Shown: in pieces, positions 16,416 to 26,116 of the stretch
Position numbering within the stretch: the stretch's first letter is position 1
Layout: each line of letters opens with the position of its first letter
Assembly: GCF_004028155.1 (NCBI RefSeq)
Contig: NZ_SBII01000001.1
Span: 558,001-622,000, forward strand
Length of the DNA: 64,000 bases
DNA from: Flavobacterium cerinum
Lineage (GTDB): Bacteria; Bacteroidota; Bacteroidia; Flavobacteriales; Flavobacteriaceae
Reading direction: 5' to 3'
Position numbers and translations under genes: made by a program
The notes under the pieces: model-generated
The model's database searches: none
Seen by the model: only the letters and a program-made list of their open reading frames with translations
Told to the model about the DNA's origin: nothing

Positions 16416-17366
16416 ATGAAAAAGTATTTACTATTACTGCTGTTTATCAGTCAGTTTGGTTTTTCTGCCACTATAACTAATATACCTCCACCGAATTTTA
16501 AACACTACCTAATGGATTTTGACGATTGCGATGCCTGTGGCTGTTCTGCCAGTGGCGGAGGTATGGGGTTCAGTTCGATGCTGGACAAGAATTTTGTGGG
16601 TGTTCGTTATTTTAACCAAAGTTATTCAAGCCGGGATGGGATCTTTAAAAATTCTCCATGGATTGATGAAAACTTTAATACCGTACAACTGTGGGCAAGA
16701 ATACCCGTATTTAAGAATTTCCAGATATCGGCCCTGGTGCCTTATCATTTTCATAACCGTGAGTTGTCTACAGGCAGGCAGACGATTGAAGGTTTGGGAG
16801 ACATCACTGTTTTAGGGCTTTATACGGTATATCAAACAAAAAAAGACAGTACTGTTTTTACACATATGCTTCAGGCAGGGGCAGGGGTAAAAGCACCTAC
16901 AGGAAAGTATAATAGTGCTGCCAGTACAGGAAGCGTGAACCCTAGTTTTCAGGTAGGCACAGGGAGCTGGGATTACCTGCTAGCTGCTGAATATGTTATT
17001 AAGAAACAGGATTTAGGCTTTAATGCTATGCTTAATTATGCTTTTAAAACTGAAAATGATCAGCATTATCAATTTGGTAACCAGCTTAATTATGCAGGAA
17101 CTTTTTTTTATGTAGTAGAACGTGAGAAGTTCACATTGGTACCGCAGGTAGGGCTTGCAGGAGAAACCTATGCAACTAATAAACAATATGGAGAAGATAT
17201 TCCTGATACCAAAGGTGATATTCTTTTTAGTAAAGTAGGACTCGAAGCCGGTAGTGGAAAATTCTCAGTAGGATTAAATGCTATGTTACCTATAAGTCAG
17301 AATCTTACCGGTGGCAGAGTAGAGGCCAATTACAGATGGTCTGTGAATTTGAATTACAGTTTGTAA
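16416..17366 (+). CDS. Outer-membrane beta-barrel transporter-like protein of the MbnP/MbnH cluster
   Basis: The start is set at 16416 (MKKYLLLLLF, a good signal peptide); an upstream in-frame ATG at 16287 lies deep in the previous gene and is rejected. It has 316 residues. After the signal comes a Cys cluster DCDACGCSASGGGMGF at about 37-52 (Cys 38, 41 and 43), a possible metal site. Then alternating aromatic/hydrophobic strands end in NYRWSVNLNYSL, with a C-terminal strand typical of a barrel. It is the last gene of the probable copper-related operon. It may be the uptake or export pore, which is inference from context. Confidence 0.72.
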   Translation: MKKYLLLLLFISQFGFSATITNIPPPNFKHYLMDFDDCDACGCSASGGGMGFSSMLDKNFVGVRYFNQSYSSRDGIFKNSPWIDENFNTVQLWARIPVFKNFQISALVPYHFHNRELSTGRQTIEGLGDITVLGLYTVYQTKKDSTVFTHMLQAGAGVKAPTGKYNSAASTGSVNPSFQVGTGSWDYLLAAEYVIKKQDLGFNAMLNYAFKTENDQHYQFGNQLNYAGTFFYVVEREKFTLVPQVGLAGETYATNKQYGEDIPDTKGDILFSKVGLEAGSGKFSVGLNAMLPISQNLTGGRVEANYRWSVNLNYSL

Positions 17367-17376
17367 TTCATAACTA

Positions 17377-17414
17377 AATATAAAGGCTTCCATTGTAGTG
17401 GAAGCCTTTATATT
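17377..17414. terminator. Bidirectional terminator between the MbnP/MbnH operon and lysS
   Basis: A 16-bp perfect inverted repeat (17377-17392 with 17399-17414) with a 6-nt loop, AT-rich at the base, lying between two convergent genes. Confidence 0.85.
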
Positions 17415-17432
17415 ATGTTTTATTTCAGGAAA

Positions 17433-19127
17433 TTATCCTTTAAACTCAACAGTTTTAGTATCACCTTCTAAGGTTACTTTTACAAGCCCATGTTTAGCAA
17501 GCCCTTTCATGGCAGCATCCCATTTTTTACCGCTTAAGCCAGCTTGAAGCTTTAGAGCATCAATGGTTAGCTGAGTGCTTACTTTTAGAATCTCGGCAAT
17601 AGCTTTTTCATCTTCAGTAAGTTCCAGTGCTTTTTTCTCCGGCCTCATCTGAGGGAAGAATAATACTTCCTGGATCGAAGGGTTATTGGTAAGGAACATG
17701 ATAAGGCGATCCATACCGATTCCTAATCCTGATGTTGGCGGCATACCATATTCTAATGCACGAAGGAAATCATTATCAATAAACTGAGCTGCTTCTACAT
17801 CACCACGTTCTGATAGTTTTAACTGAGCTTCAAAACGCTCTCTCTGATCGATAGGGTCATTAAGTTCAGAGTATGCATTAGCGATCTCTTTACCGCAGAT
17901 CATAAGTTCAAAACGCTCAGTAAGTTCAGGATTATCACGGTGCTCTTTACAAAGCGGGCTCATTTCTTTAGGATAATCAGTAATAAAAGTAGGCTGTATA
18001 AAGTTACCTTCACACTTTTCGCCAAAAATCTCATCAATAAGTTTGCCTTTACCCATGGTATCATCTACAGCAATACCCATGCCTTTAGCAGCTTGATATA
18101 TTTCTTCTTCCGATTTACCTGTAATATCAAAACCTGTAAATTGTTTGATAGCATCTGTCATGGTAACTCTTGCATAAGGTGCTTTAAAGTTTACCTGATG
18201 TTCGCCAAAAGTAACATCTGTAGTGCCGTTTACTTCGTTAGCGCAATGTTCTAATAAGTTTTCGGTAAATTCCATCATCCAGTTGTAGTCTTTGTATGCT
18301 ACATATATTTCCATGGCGGTAAATTCAGGATTGTGCGTCCTGTCCATACCTTCATTACGGAAGTTTTTAGAGAATTCATATACACCGTCAAAACCACCTA
18401 CGATAAGCCTTTTTAGGTAAAGCTCATTGGCGATCCTCATATAAAGAGGAATGTCAAGGCTGTTATGGTGTGTTACAAATGGCCTTGCAGCAGCTCCACC
18501 AGGGATAGGTTGTAATACAGGAGTTTCTACTTCAAAATACCCTTTGTCATTAAAAAAGTTACGCATTGCATTAAACAGTTTTGTTCTCTTTACAAAAACT
18601 TCTTTAACGTGTGGGTTAACCACTAAGTCTACGTAACGCTGACGGTAACGTAATTCGGGATCTGTAAAACTGTCAAACACTTTGCCGTCGGCGTCGGTTT
18701 TAGGCATTGGTAGCGGGCGCAATGTTTTACTAAGTAGCGTGAAATCATGAACACGTATAGATTTTTCACCTACCTGAGTTGTAAAAAGTTCACCTTCAAC
18801 ACCTACAAAGTCACCAAGGTCAATAAGTTTTTTAAATACTTCATTGTATTTGGTTTTGTCTTCACCCTGACAAATTTCGTCACGGTTAAAATAAACCTGA
18901 ATACGCCCTTCACTATCCTGAATTTCTGCAAATGAAGCTTTTCCTTGTGTACGGATAGACATCATTCGACCGGCTACAATCACCTTCTTACCTTCAGAGA
19001 AATCTTCCTTAACCTGCTTCGATGTATGGTCTACAGGGTAAAGGTTTGCGGGATATGGATTGATGCCGAGATTTCTCAGCGTGTCCAGTTTTTCTCTACG
19101 AATAATTTCTTGTTCTGAAAGCTGCAT
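17433..19127 (-). CDS. lysS: Lysyl-tRNA synthetase, class II
   Basis: An N-terminal OB-fold anticodon domain (about 55-150, VAGRMMSIRTQGKASFAEIQ) is followed by the class-II catalytic core. Motif 2 is FRNEGMDRTHNPEFT at about 257-271 and motif 3 is GLGIGMDRLIMF near 480. Cytoplasmic; it charges tRNA-Lys. At 564 residues it is about 60 longer than E. coli LysS. The extra C-terminal part (ALELTEDEKAIAEILK to the end) contains a GLSGKKWDAAMKGLAKHGLVKV segment that looks like a small winged or helical domain. It is apparently monocistronic, convergent with the copper-related operon and divergent from lipB. Confidence 0.96.
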   Translation of the reverse strand: MQLSEQEIIRREKLDTLRNLGINPYPANLYPVDHTSKQVKEDFSEGKKVIVAGRMMSIRTQGKASFAEIQDSEGRIQVYFNRDEICQGEDKTKYNEVFKKLIDLGDFVGVEGELFTTQVGEKSIRVHDFTLLSKTLRPLPMPKTDADGKVFDSFTDPELRYRQRYVDLVVNPHVKEVFVKRTKLFNAMRNFFNDKGYFEVETPVLQPIPGGAAARPFVTHHNSLDIPLYMRIANELYLKRLIVGGFDGVYEFSKNFRNEGMDRTHNPEFTAMEIYVAYKDYNWMMEFTENLLEHCANEVNGTTDVTFGEHQVNFKAPYARVTMTDAIKQFTGFDITGKSEEEIYQAAKGMGIAVDDTMGKGKLIDEIFGEKCEGNFIQPTFITDYPKEMSPLCKEHRDNPELTERFELMICGKEIANAYSELNDPIDQRERFEAQLKLSERGDVEAAQFIDNDFLRALEYGMPPTSGLGIGMDRLIMFLTNNPSIQEVLFFPQMRPEKKALELTEDEKAIAEILKVSTQLTIDALKLQAGLSGKKWDAAMKGLAKHGLVKVTLEGDTKTVEFKG

Positions 19128-19250
19128 GATTTATAATGTTTTTAAGCCCGCAAAGATAATGATAATTAATAAATAAGCAATTTGTGGTTTAACGTGCAAG
19201 GTCTTTATTGTTATGTTTTTAACGGATGTTATCCCTGTCAATAAGTTTTG

Positions 19251-19258
19251 TAATTTTG
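19251..19258 (+). promoter_or_regulatory. -7 box for lipB
   Basis: TAATTTTG matches the Bacteroidota -7 consensus TAnnTTTG, 20 bp before the lipB ATG, giving a leader of about 15 nt. No clear -33 TTTG is seen at the right distance. Confidence 0.5.
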
Positions 19259-19278
19259 TATGAGGATTTTTAGCATTT

Positions 19279-20010
19279 ATGAAGATGAATAAAAAAGTGA
19301 AGTTTATTGACCTTGGGGTTAAAGATTATAAAGAAGCATGGAGTTTTCAGGAAACGCTTTTTCAGGAGATATTAGATTTAAAAATCAAGAATAGGAGAGA
19401 GGAGTTGGCGTTAGAAACGTCTAATTATCTTTTGTTTACAGAGCATCCGCATGTGTATACGCTTGGTAAAAGTGGTGCTATGGAAAACTTGCTTATTGAT
19501 GAAAAACAATTAGAAGCGAAAGGAGCAACGTTTTATAAAATTAACAGGGGTGGTGATATTACGTATCACGGGCCGGGTCAGATCGTTGGGTATCCAATCC
19601 TTGATCTTGAGAATTTTTTTACGGATATTCACAAATACCTGCGTTTTCTTGAAGAGGTAATAATCCTTACAATGGCAGACTATGGTTTAAATGCAACACG
19701 AAGCGAAGGTGAAACCGGAGTATGGCTGGATGCAGGGACGCCATTTGCCCGAAAGATATGCGCTATGGGTGTGCGAGCGTCGCGATGGGTAACCATGCAT
19801 GGTTTTGCATTTAATGTTAATGCTAATCTTGGATACTTTGATAACATTATACCATGCGGTATAAAAGGGAAAGCGGTAGCGACTTTAAATGTAGAGCTTG
19901 GTGTAGATAGGGTAGATGAAGATGAAGTGAAAGAAAAAATACTTAAGTATTTTGCTCAGCTTTTTGAAGCAGAGATTGTACGCGATGAAACTGTCGCTTT
20001 ACACCTATAA
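19279..20010 (+). CDS. lipB: Octanoyl-[ACP]:protein N-octanoyltransferase
   Basis: LipB transfers octanoyl from acyl carrier protein to lipoyl domains, the first step of lipoate synthesis. The signature [12 protein letters not shown] lies at 90-101, the catalytic Lys at about 159 ([10 protein letters not shown]) and the catalytic Cys at 193 ([10 protein letters not shown]). It has 243 residues. The ATG at 19279 is used; a second ATG two codons later is equally possible. Its last 6 bp overlap the end of rnhB on the other strand. Confidence 0.95.
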   Translation: MKMNKKVKFIDLGVKDYKEAWSFQETLFQEILDLKIKNRREELALETSNYLLFTEHPHVYTLGKSGAMENLLIDEKQLEAKGATFYKINRGGDITYHGPGQIVGYPILDLENFFTDIHKYLRFLEEVIILTMADYGLNATRSEGETGVWLDAGTPFARKICAMGVRASRWVTMHGFAFNVNANLGYFDNIIPCGIKGKAVATLNVELGVDRVDEDEVKEKILKYFAQLFEAEIVRDETVALHL

Positions 20011-20622
20011 TATAATACCTTTTTCAAATTCTAATTCCAGCTGTTCCGGCAGGAGTCTAAATGACATACGGTGGTACTTTGTACTGCCGTATTTTCTAAT
20101 AGCCTCACGGTGCTCTTTTGTGGGGTAGCCTTTATTCTTTTTCCAGTTATACATGGGGAATTCCTCATGTATCCTGTTCATGTATTCATCACGATAGGTT
20201 TTCGCAAGAATAGATGCGGCAGCTATACTTAGGTATTTACTGTCTCCTTTTATTATGCAGCTATGCGGAATATTATTTACGGGCTTAAATCGATTACCGT
20301 CTACTATAATATAATTAGGTGTAGGATTTAATTTCACGATGCATTCCTGCATTGCTTTTATTGAAGCATTTAGAATATTTATCTCATCTATAATTTTAGG
20401 CTCGATATTTGTGACGTGGTAGCAAAGAGCCTTTTCCTCGATTATTGGGCGAAGGTATTCCCGTATTTTTTCCGATAATTGTTTGGAATCATTAAGTAGT
20501 TCATGTGTGAAATCTTCGGGTAATATTACCGCTGCAGCTGTTACCGGGCCGGCAAGACATCCACGACCGGCTTCATCTGTTCCTGTTTCATATTGTAGCC
20601 CTGAAAAATTTAACGCAAGCAT
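20005..20622 (-). CDS. rnhB: Ribonuclease HII
   Basis: 205 residues. It cuts RNA in RNA-DNA hybrids and removes misincorporated ribonucleotides. The four acidic catalytic residues are visible: Asp 16 and Glu 17 ([14 protein letters not shown]), Asp 108 (IIVDGNRF) and Asp 145 (KTYRDEYM). The convergent 3' end overlaps lipB by 6 bp with no room for a terminator. It is probably transcribed from its own promoter in the gap before the protease gene. Confidence 0.95.
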   Translation of the reverse strand: MLALNFSGLQYETGTDEAGRGCLAGPVTAAAVILPEDFTHELLNDSKQLSEKIREYLRPIIEEKALCYHVTNIEPKIIDEINILNASIKAMQECIVKLNPTPNYIIVDGNRFKPVNNIPHSCIIKGDSKYLSIAAASILAKTYRDEYMNRIHEEFPMYNWKKNKGYPTKEHREAIRKYGSTKYHRMSFRLLPEQLELEFEKGIIL

Positions 20623-20753
20623 AAACTCTGATAAACGATTTTGTGAAAAAGACTTGTAGGAATTGGATTAAACAAAGTTAAATCTAAAACTATTAATGGC
20701 TAATTTAAAACATTTATATTAAAACAGATGGCTCAAAAAGCCTAAATAATTTA

Positions 20754-20761
20754 TATTTTTG
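20754..20761 (+). promoter_or_regulatory. Candidate -7 box for the secreted protease
   Basis: TATTTTTG fits TAnnTTTG, 75 bp before the protease ATG. No good -33 TTTG is seen, so support is weak. Confidence 0.35.
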
Positions 20762-20836
20762 TGATTCTCTTTTAGTGAAAATGGGCGTTTGCTGAAAAAG
20801 AAAATTTATTTACTACTATTAAAAAAATTAAAAATT

Positions 20837-22756
20837 ATGAAAAAGAATACTGTGAAGCTTTATGCTCTTGCATTGGTGTTGGGGGGAAGTGTTTCTGCAT
20901 TCGCTCAAGGAAGTCCTGCTAAGGCAGACCTAAAAGATACTAATGTTAAAGGATTGATTGAACTTTCAAAAGAGTTTAAAGATAAATATGAAAAAGATTA
21001 TGCTGAAGCTGTAAAGCTGGCGGCAATTAATAACTGGCCATTAGTTATTAAAGGTGAAAATGAAAAGGTATCCGTTTTAACGAAAGTAAGCGTTGAAGGT
21101 ATACCTTTATATATGACTACTTCGAATGCAGGATCTGCAATAACATCCAGAGCAAATCATTTACAGCCGGGAGGTTCTTTAGGTTTAAATCTTACCGGAG
21201 AATTTGCAAATGGAGATATAATGTATGTTGGTGTTTGGGATGGTGGATATCCATTGTCAAATCATTTGGATTTACAAGGAAGGGTTTTACCTTATGACGG
21301 AGGTAATTCAGCCGCGTCTTCTTATCACCCTACACACGTTACAGCTACTATTATAGGTGCTGGGGTTAATACACCAATGGCAAAAGGTCTTGCTCCAAAA
21401 GCGACGGTTCTTTCATCGAATTTCCAATCGGATTTTCCTGAAATGACAGATTTTGCGGCAGAAAAATATATACTGTCTAATCATTCTTATGGTTTGGATC
21501 AGGCTCAGATACCGCCTGCTCAATTGCAGATAATGTTAGGGTCTTATGATGAATATTCTCAGGCTGTTGATAGAATTACATTTGCTGCTCCTTATTATTT
21601 ACCGGTAGTTGCTGCAGGTAATGATGGAGATCAAACTTATGACAGGCTTACGGATAGATCGGTGTCTAAAAACGCAATTACGGTAGCGGCGGTTACGCAG
21701 GTTAATCAATATACCGGACCTGAAAGTGTTACTTATGCTAATTTCAGTAGTTGGGGTCCTACGAATGACTTTAGGATCAAACCGGACATTTCTTCAAAAG
21801 GTGTTCAGGTATACTCTGCATCAAATGCAAGTGTTTCGGCTCACTCTTATGATCAGGGAACATCAATGGCTGCTCCAGGTGTAACCGGGGCTATATTATT
21901 GCTGCAGCAATATTATTCTAATTTACATCCACATGCTGGTGTAGATAGGAATTTCATGAGATCTTCAACAGTAAGAGGGCTAGTTGCGCATACTGCGGAT
22001 GAAGCTGGTGATACAGATGGTCCGGATCCAATCTATGGCTGGGGTTTATTAAATGCGAAAAAAGCGGCAGAATTGCTTGCTGCGGATGCTGCAGGAAGCA
22101 GTGCTAAAATAGAAGAGCTTATTTTACTGCCGGGACAAACGTATACAAAGCAGGTAGTTGCTTCGGGAGCAGAATCATTAATAGCTACTTTGGCTTGGAC
22201 AGATCCTGCGGGTAGTATTACTACGAATTCTACAAAATCTGTTTTAGTTAATAATCTTGATATTGTTGTGACTAAAGATGGTGTTAGTTACTATCCATGG
22301 AAATTAGATGGTGGTGGTCAGGTTGCAGAAAAAGGAGTGAATAATGCAGACAATATAGAGAAAGTAGAAATTAACAATGCAGTTGGTGTTTACACAATTA
22401 CTATTTCTCATAAAAATGCTACTCTTGTAAATCCAAACGGAAGCCCGCAACAAGCATATTCATTATTAGTATCTGGTGTAGTTGGTGTTCCTGCAGGTCT
22501 TGAAGATGTAAATAAAACTTCTATGTTTAGTTTATGGCCAAATCCAGCTCAGGATGAACTTAATATTTCTTTAACTGCAGGAATTGAAAAAGATGCAAGC
22601 GCTGCTATTTATGATGTTCAGGGCAGATTAGTGCTTAATGCATCTCTTGCAGCAGTAGATAATGTTATCAATGTTCAGGGTCTTGTAAGGGGGATATATA
22701 TGGTAATAATAAAAAATGGTGATAAATCAGAAGTTAAGAAAGTTATTATTAAATAA
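20837..22756 (+). CDS. T9SS-exported subtilisin-like (S8) serine protease
   Basis: The start is set at 20837 (MKKNTVKLYALALVLGG...AFAQ, a signal peptide); an in-frame ATG 16 codons earlier is less likely. The protein has 639 residues. The S8 catalytic triad is visible: Asp about 135 (GVWDGGYP), His about 167 (PTHVTATIIG) and Ser about 343 (GTSMAAPGVTG), with the oxyanion Asn in AAGNDGD near 262. Residues about 425-545 are a beta-sandwich (proprotein-convertase P-like). The C-terminal 75 residues (FSLWPNPAQDELNI to GIYMVIIKNGDKSEVKKVIIK) are a type A T9SS sorting domain, so the enzyme should reach the surface or medium. It precedes a SusC/SusD operon, suggesting a link to peptide use; that is inference. 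Confidence 0.9.
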   Translation: MKKNTVKLYALALVLGGSVSAFAQGSPAKADLKDTNVKGLIELSKEFKDKYEKDYAEAVKLAAINNWPLVIKGENEKVSVLTKVSVEGIPLYMTTSNAGSAITSRANHLQPGGSLGLNLTGEFANGDIMYVGVWDGGYPLSNHLDLQGRVLPYDGGNSAASSYHPTHVTATIIGAGVNTPMAKGLAPKATVLSSNFQSDFPEMTDFAAEKYILSNHSYGLDQAQIPPAQLQIMLGSYDEYSQAVDRITFAAPYYLPVVAAGNDGDQTYDRLTDRSVSKNAITVAAVTQVNQYTGPESVTYANFSSWGPTNDFRIKPDISSKGVQVYSASNASVSAHSYDQGTSMAAPGVTGAILLLQQYYSNLHPHAGVDRNFMRSSTVRGLVAHTADEAGDTDGPDPIYGWGLLNAKKAAELLAADAAGSSAKIEELILLPGQTYTKQVVASGAESLIATLAWTDPAGSITTNSTKSVLVNNLDIVVTKDGVSYYPWKLDGGGQVAEKGVNNADNIEKVEINNAVGVYTITISHKNATLVNPNGSPQQAYSLLVSGVVGVPAGLEDVNKTSMFSLWPNPAQDELNISLTAGIEKDASAAIYDVQGRLVLNASLAAVDNVINVQGLVRGIYMVIIKNGDKSEVKKVIIK

Positions 22757-22825
22757 TGTTGAAATGTGTCTATTTTGAAAAAAAATAGATAGTTCACGCA
22801 ACCATTTACATATTATTACATCTAT

Positions 22826-22864
22826 AAAGAAACGTTAACGTAATTGTTGGCGTTTCTTTTTAAT
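22826..22864 (+). terminator. Terminator after the protease gene
   Basis: A 15-bp stem with three wobble pairs (22826-22840 with 22845-22859), a TAAT loop and a following T-run. It separates the protease from the SusC operon. Confidence 0.8.
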
Positions 22865-22922
22865 TTAAAAAAAGCTGTAGTATGTGGTCAATTATTATTA
22901 ATATGTTGTGGATTTTGCATTT

Positions 22923-22949
22923 ACGCTAAAAGAAAATGAATTTTAGCGT
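22923..22949. repeat. Dyad-symmetric element upstream of the SusC promoter
   Basis: ACGCTAAAA at 22923-22931 and TTTTAGCGT at 22941-22949 form a 9-bp perfect inverted repeat with a 9-nt spacer. There is no T-run, and it lies 19 bp upstream of the -33 box, so it suits a regulator binding site better than a terminator. Confidence 0.45.
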
Positions 22950-22968
22950 TGTGGAACAATGTTAAAAG

Positions 22969-22999
22969 TTTGTTATATTAAAATAAATTAATAGATTTG
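22969..22999 (+). promoter_or_regulatory. Bacteroidota-type promoter of the SusC operon
   Basis: TTTG at 22969-22972, exactly 19 nt, then TAGATTTG at 22992-22999. This matches the -33/-7 consensus fully. Transcription should start near 23005, leaving a leader of about 23 nt before the SusC ATG. Confidence 0.8.
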
Positions 23000-23027
23000 C
23001 AACTTAACTAACTCAAATTAATTAAAT

Positions 23028-26000
23028 ATGAAATCAAAGTTTACTTGGATTTTTACGCTGTTACTAGCGTTTTTTATTCAGTTTTCCTTTGCGCAAGAGA
23101 AAACCATTACCGGTGTCGTTACTGATGCTGCCGGAATGCCAATACCGGGTGTGAATGTGGTTAAAGAAGGAACTGCGCAAGGTGTTCAGACTGATTTTGA
23201 TGGTAAATATTCCATTACTGCCTCTGTTGGGCAAAAATTGGTATTTTCATACATAAGTATGAAAACCCAAACTGTTACTGTTGGTGCGTCAAATACTTTG
23301 TCTGTAAAGATGGTAGATGAGAGCGTTACTTTAGATGACCTTGTTGTTGAGGGATATAGAAATAGTACAAGAGCTACTTCTAATATTGCTGTTACAACTA
23401 TTTCATCAAAAACTATTGAAGGTAGACCAAATGCTAACTTTATGCAAACATTACAAGGTCAGATTCCTGGTTTGAGCATTTCTACAGGTTCTGGACAGCC
23501 AGGTGCTAATAGTACTGTTATCCTTAGGGGTTATGGTTCTATCAATGGTAATGTTGAGCCTTTGTATGTAATTGATGGTGTTCCGTTGAATTCTGATAAC
23601 TTCAGAAGTATCAACCCTAATGATATTGAATCGGTATCTGTTCTTAAAGATGCTGGTGCAACTTCTATCTATGGTAATAGAGGTGCGAATGGTGTAATCA
23701 TCGTTAAGACTAAAAGAGGTGGATACGATTCAGCTTTAACTGTTAAGTATGTTGCAACTACAAGTTTCTCTAAGATGCAGAGTAACAAATACCACAAAAT
23801 GAGTGGTCAGCAATTACTAGGCCTTGAAAAAACTGTTGGTAGAGGTTATGGTGCTTCATTGACTGATGAGGAGATTAAAAACTATGATGTGAATACTGAT
23901 TGGAATGATGAGTTCTTTAGAACTGGTCTTTCTCAAAACCATGTTTTAAGCTTAACTAGCGGTAGTAAAAACTTATCATCATTTACTTCATTTGGTTATA
24001 ATGATACACAAGGTATTCTTAGAGGTACAGATCTTAAGAGATTTAACTTCAGAAATAATATCAGTGGAAAAAGTAATGATGACAGATTTAACTATAGTAC
24101 AGCTGTTACAATTAACTTCTCTAAAAACAGTACTGCAGCAAACTTAGGTACAGGTGCGATCAACATCAACCCGGTATTAGGAGCTCTTCAGGGTGCTTCT
24201 TATATAAACCCAGAGTGGTATACAAACGGTCAAAACTTACATAACTGGTATACAACAGGTGTTGGTCCAGAAGGTGTTGGCTATAATGGTAAAGGTACAT
24301 TAGGTCTTAGCCCGCTTATGCTTTTAGACAGACTTAAAACGGCTACATTAAATACTAATGAGATAAAAATGATTGCTAACGTTCAGGCTAGTTATAAATT
24401 AACTGATGAATTGACTGCTGGTACTTCTATAGGTTCTGATTTTACAGAAACTAATGGTATAAACGTTCAGGCTCCTGGATCTTTCAACTCAATTTTATTC
24501 CAAAGACAAGGTCAGGAATTTAATGGTTTCCAAACGGATAGTTTTGCAAGAGAATTTGCATTCAACATGAATACAAGTTTAAACTACAGAAAAACGTTTA
24601 GTGAAAAACATACAATTGATGCGTCTGTATTTACTGAGTACTACAAAGCTCACCAAAAATCATTCTCAGCTGTACAAAACGGTTTAGATCCTAAAGTATT
24701 CGAACCAGGAAACGGTTCTGGTTATATTCCATTTAACCCGGATACTCCTAACTTCTATGTTCCTAATGTTGCTTCAGGTAAAGCTACTGCAGGTCTATTC
24801 TCTTACTTTGGTTCTATTGATTATGATTATGACCAAAAATATGGTTTAAGTGCTACTGTACGTAGAGATGCTTCTTACAGATTCTCTGACACAAACAAAT
24901 GGGGTACTTTCTGGTCTGTATCAGGAAGATGGAATATCGACAAAGAAAGCTTTATGCAGGGATCAACATTTGACATGCTTAAATTAAGAGCTTCTTACGG
25001 TACTACAGGTAACCAAAATATCCTTGGACAAAGTATATTCTCTGCTCCTAACAGCTCAAGAACATTATTTGATTCTGCTACAGGATACGGAAACCTTCCT
25101 TCTTACCAAGTTGTTCAGTTAGGTAACTCAGATCTTAAATGGGAGACTGTTGAGCAAATCAACGTTGGTTTAGATTTCGAATTACTTAAACACAGATTAA
25201 GAGGTAATCTTGATGTATACCAAAGAACTACTAAAGATCTTTACCAGTCTACACCTATATCAGCAGTAAATGCTACTTACTCTATCCTTTCAAACAATGG
25301 TAGTTTAAGAAACAGTGGTGTTGAAGCATTATTAGCTTACGACGTTGTAAGAACTAACGATTTTACTTTAACAGCTACTTTTAATGGTTCATACAATAAA
25401 AATGAATTTATTAAACTTCCAAACGTTAATGAAAGCGGTATAGTTGATGATGGTCTTCAGGCTGACGTAGTTGGTGGATCATTAGGTCAATACTATTTAA
25501 TAAAATATGCTGGTGTTAACCCAACAAATGGTAACTTATTATTTTATGATGGAAAAGGTAACTTAACTGAAAACCCTAACCCTGAAACAGACAGAAGGTT
25601 AACAGGTAAAGCTCCAGTTCCTAAATACCAAGGAGGTTTTGGTTTCGAAGCTACTTACAAAGGTTTCTTCGCTACAACTCAATTCTCTTATGTTAAAGAT
25701 ATCTATAGATTTGATTATGACTTAGCAAGCTTACAAGAGACTGGTGATATTGGTATTTTCAACAAATCAACTGATTTATTAAATGCATGGACTGTTGATA
25801 ACAGAAATACAGATATTCCTTCTTTATTTGTAACAAACAGTGGTCGTGATTCAGATTCTGACAGATATTTAAAAGATGCATCTTACTTAAGACTTAGATA
25901 TCTAAGTGTTGGTTATTCTTTCTCTAAAGATATGCTTGATAAAACTCCGTTCTCAGGAATCAGAGCTTATGTTCAAGGTGAAAACTTAGTTACTTGGTCT

Positions 26001-26099
26001 AAATGGAGAGGTTGGGATGCAGAAAGCCCTAGAGGTGCTGACCAAGCGCAATATCCAACTGCGAAGATTTTTTCTGTTGGTCTAGAGTTACAATTTTAA
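23028..26099 (+). CDS. SusC/RagA-family TonB-linked outer-membrane transporter
   Basis: 1023 residues. A signal peptide (...FFIQFSFAQ) is followed by a carboxypeptidase-regulatory-like domain (ITGVVTDAAGMPIPGVNVV). Next come the TonB box region, a plug with the SusC signature LYVIDGVPLNSDNF and SVLKDAGATSIYGNRGANGV, and then a 22-strand-type barrel ending in an aromatic residue. It forms the pore of a SusCD pair and takes a ligand through the outer membrane using TonB energy. Codon use is notably uniform (many AGA, TTA and ACT), suggesting high expression. SusD follows after 17 bp. The substrate is unknown: no glycoside hydrolase lies nearby, only a protease upstream. Confidence 0.93.
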   Translation: MKSKFTWIFTLLLAFFIQFSFAQEKTITGVVTDAAGMPIPGVNVVKEGTAQGVQTDFDGKYSITASVGQKLVFSYISMKTQTVTVGASNTLSVKMVDESVTLDDLVVEGYRNSTRATSNIAVTTISSKTIEGRPNANFMQTLQGQIPGLSISTGSGQPGANSTVILRGYGSINGNVEPLYVIDGVPLNSDNFRSINPNDIESVSVLKDAGATSIYGNRGANGVIIVKTKRGGYDSALTVKYVATTSFSKMQSNKYHKMSGQQLLGLEKTVGRGYGASLTDEEIKNYDVNTDWNDEFFRTGLSQNHVLSLTSGSKNLSSFTSFGYNDTQGILRGTDLKRFNFRNNISGKSNDDRFNYSTAVTINFSKNSTAANLGTGAININPVLGALQGASYINPEWYTNGQNLHNWYTTGVGPEGVGYNGKGTLGLSPLMLLDRLKTATLNTNEIKMIANVQASYKLTDELTAGTSIGSDFTETNGINVQAPGSFNSILFQRQGQEFNGFQTDSFAREFAFNMNTSLNYRKTFSEKHTIDASVFTEYYKAHQKSFSAVQNGLDPKVFEPGNGSGYIPFNPDTPNFYVPNVASGKATAGLFSYFGSIDYDYDQKYGLSATVRRDASYRFSDTNKWGTFWSVSGRWNIDKESFMQGSTFDMLKLRASYGTTGNQNILGQSIFSAPNSSRTLFDSATGYGNLPSYQVVQLGNSDLKWETVEQINVGLDFELLKHRLRGNLDVYQRTTKDLYQSTPISAVNATYSILSNNGSLRNSGVEALLAYDVVRTNDFTLTATFNGSYNKNEFIKLPNVNESGIVDDGLQADVVGGSLGQYYLIKYAGVNPTNGNLLFYDGKGNLTENPNPETDRRLTGKAPVPKYQGGFGFEATYKGFFATTQFSYVKDIYRFDYDLASLQETGDIGIFNKSTDLLNAWTVDNRNTDIPSLFVTNSGRDSDSDRYLKDASYLRLRYLSVGYSFSKDMLDKTPFSGIRAYVQGENLVTWSKWRGWDAESPRGADQAQYPTAKIFSVGLELQF

Positions 26100-26116
26100 A
26101 AAAAAAAGGAAAGATT

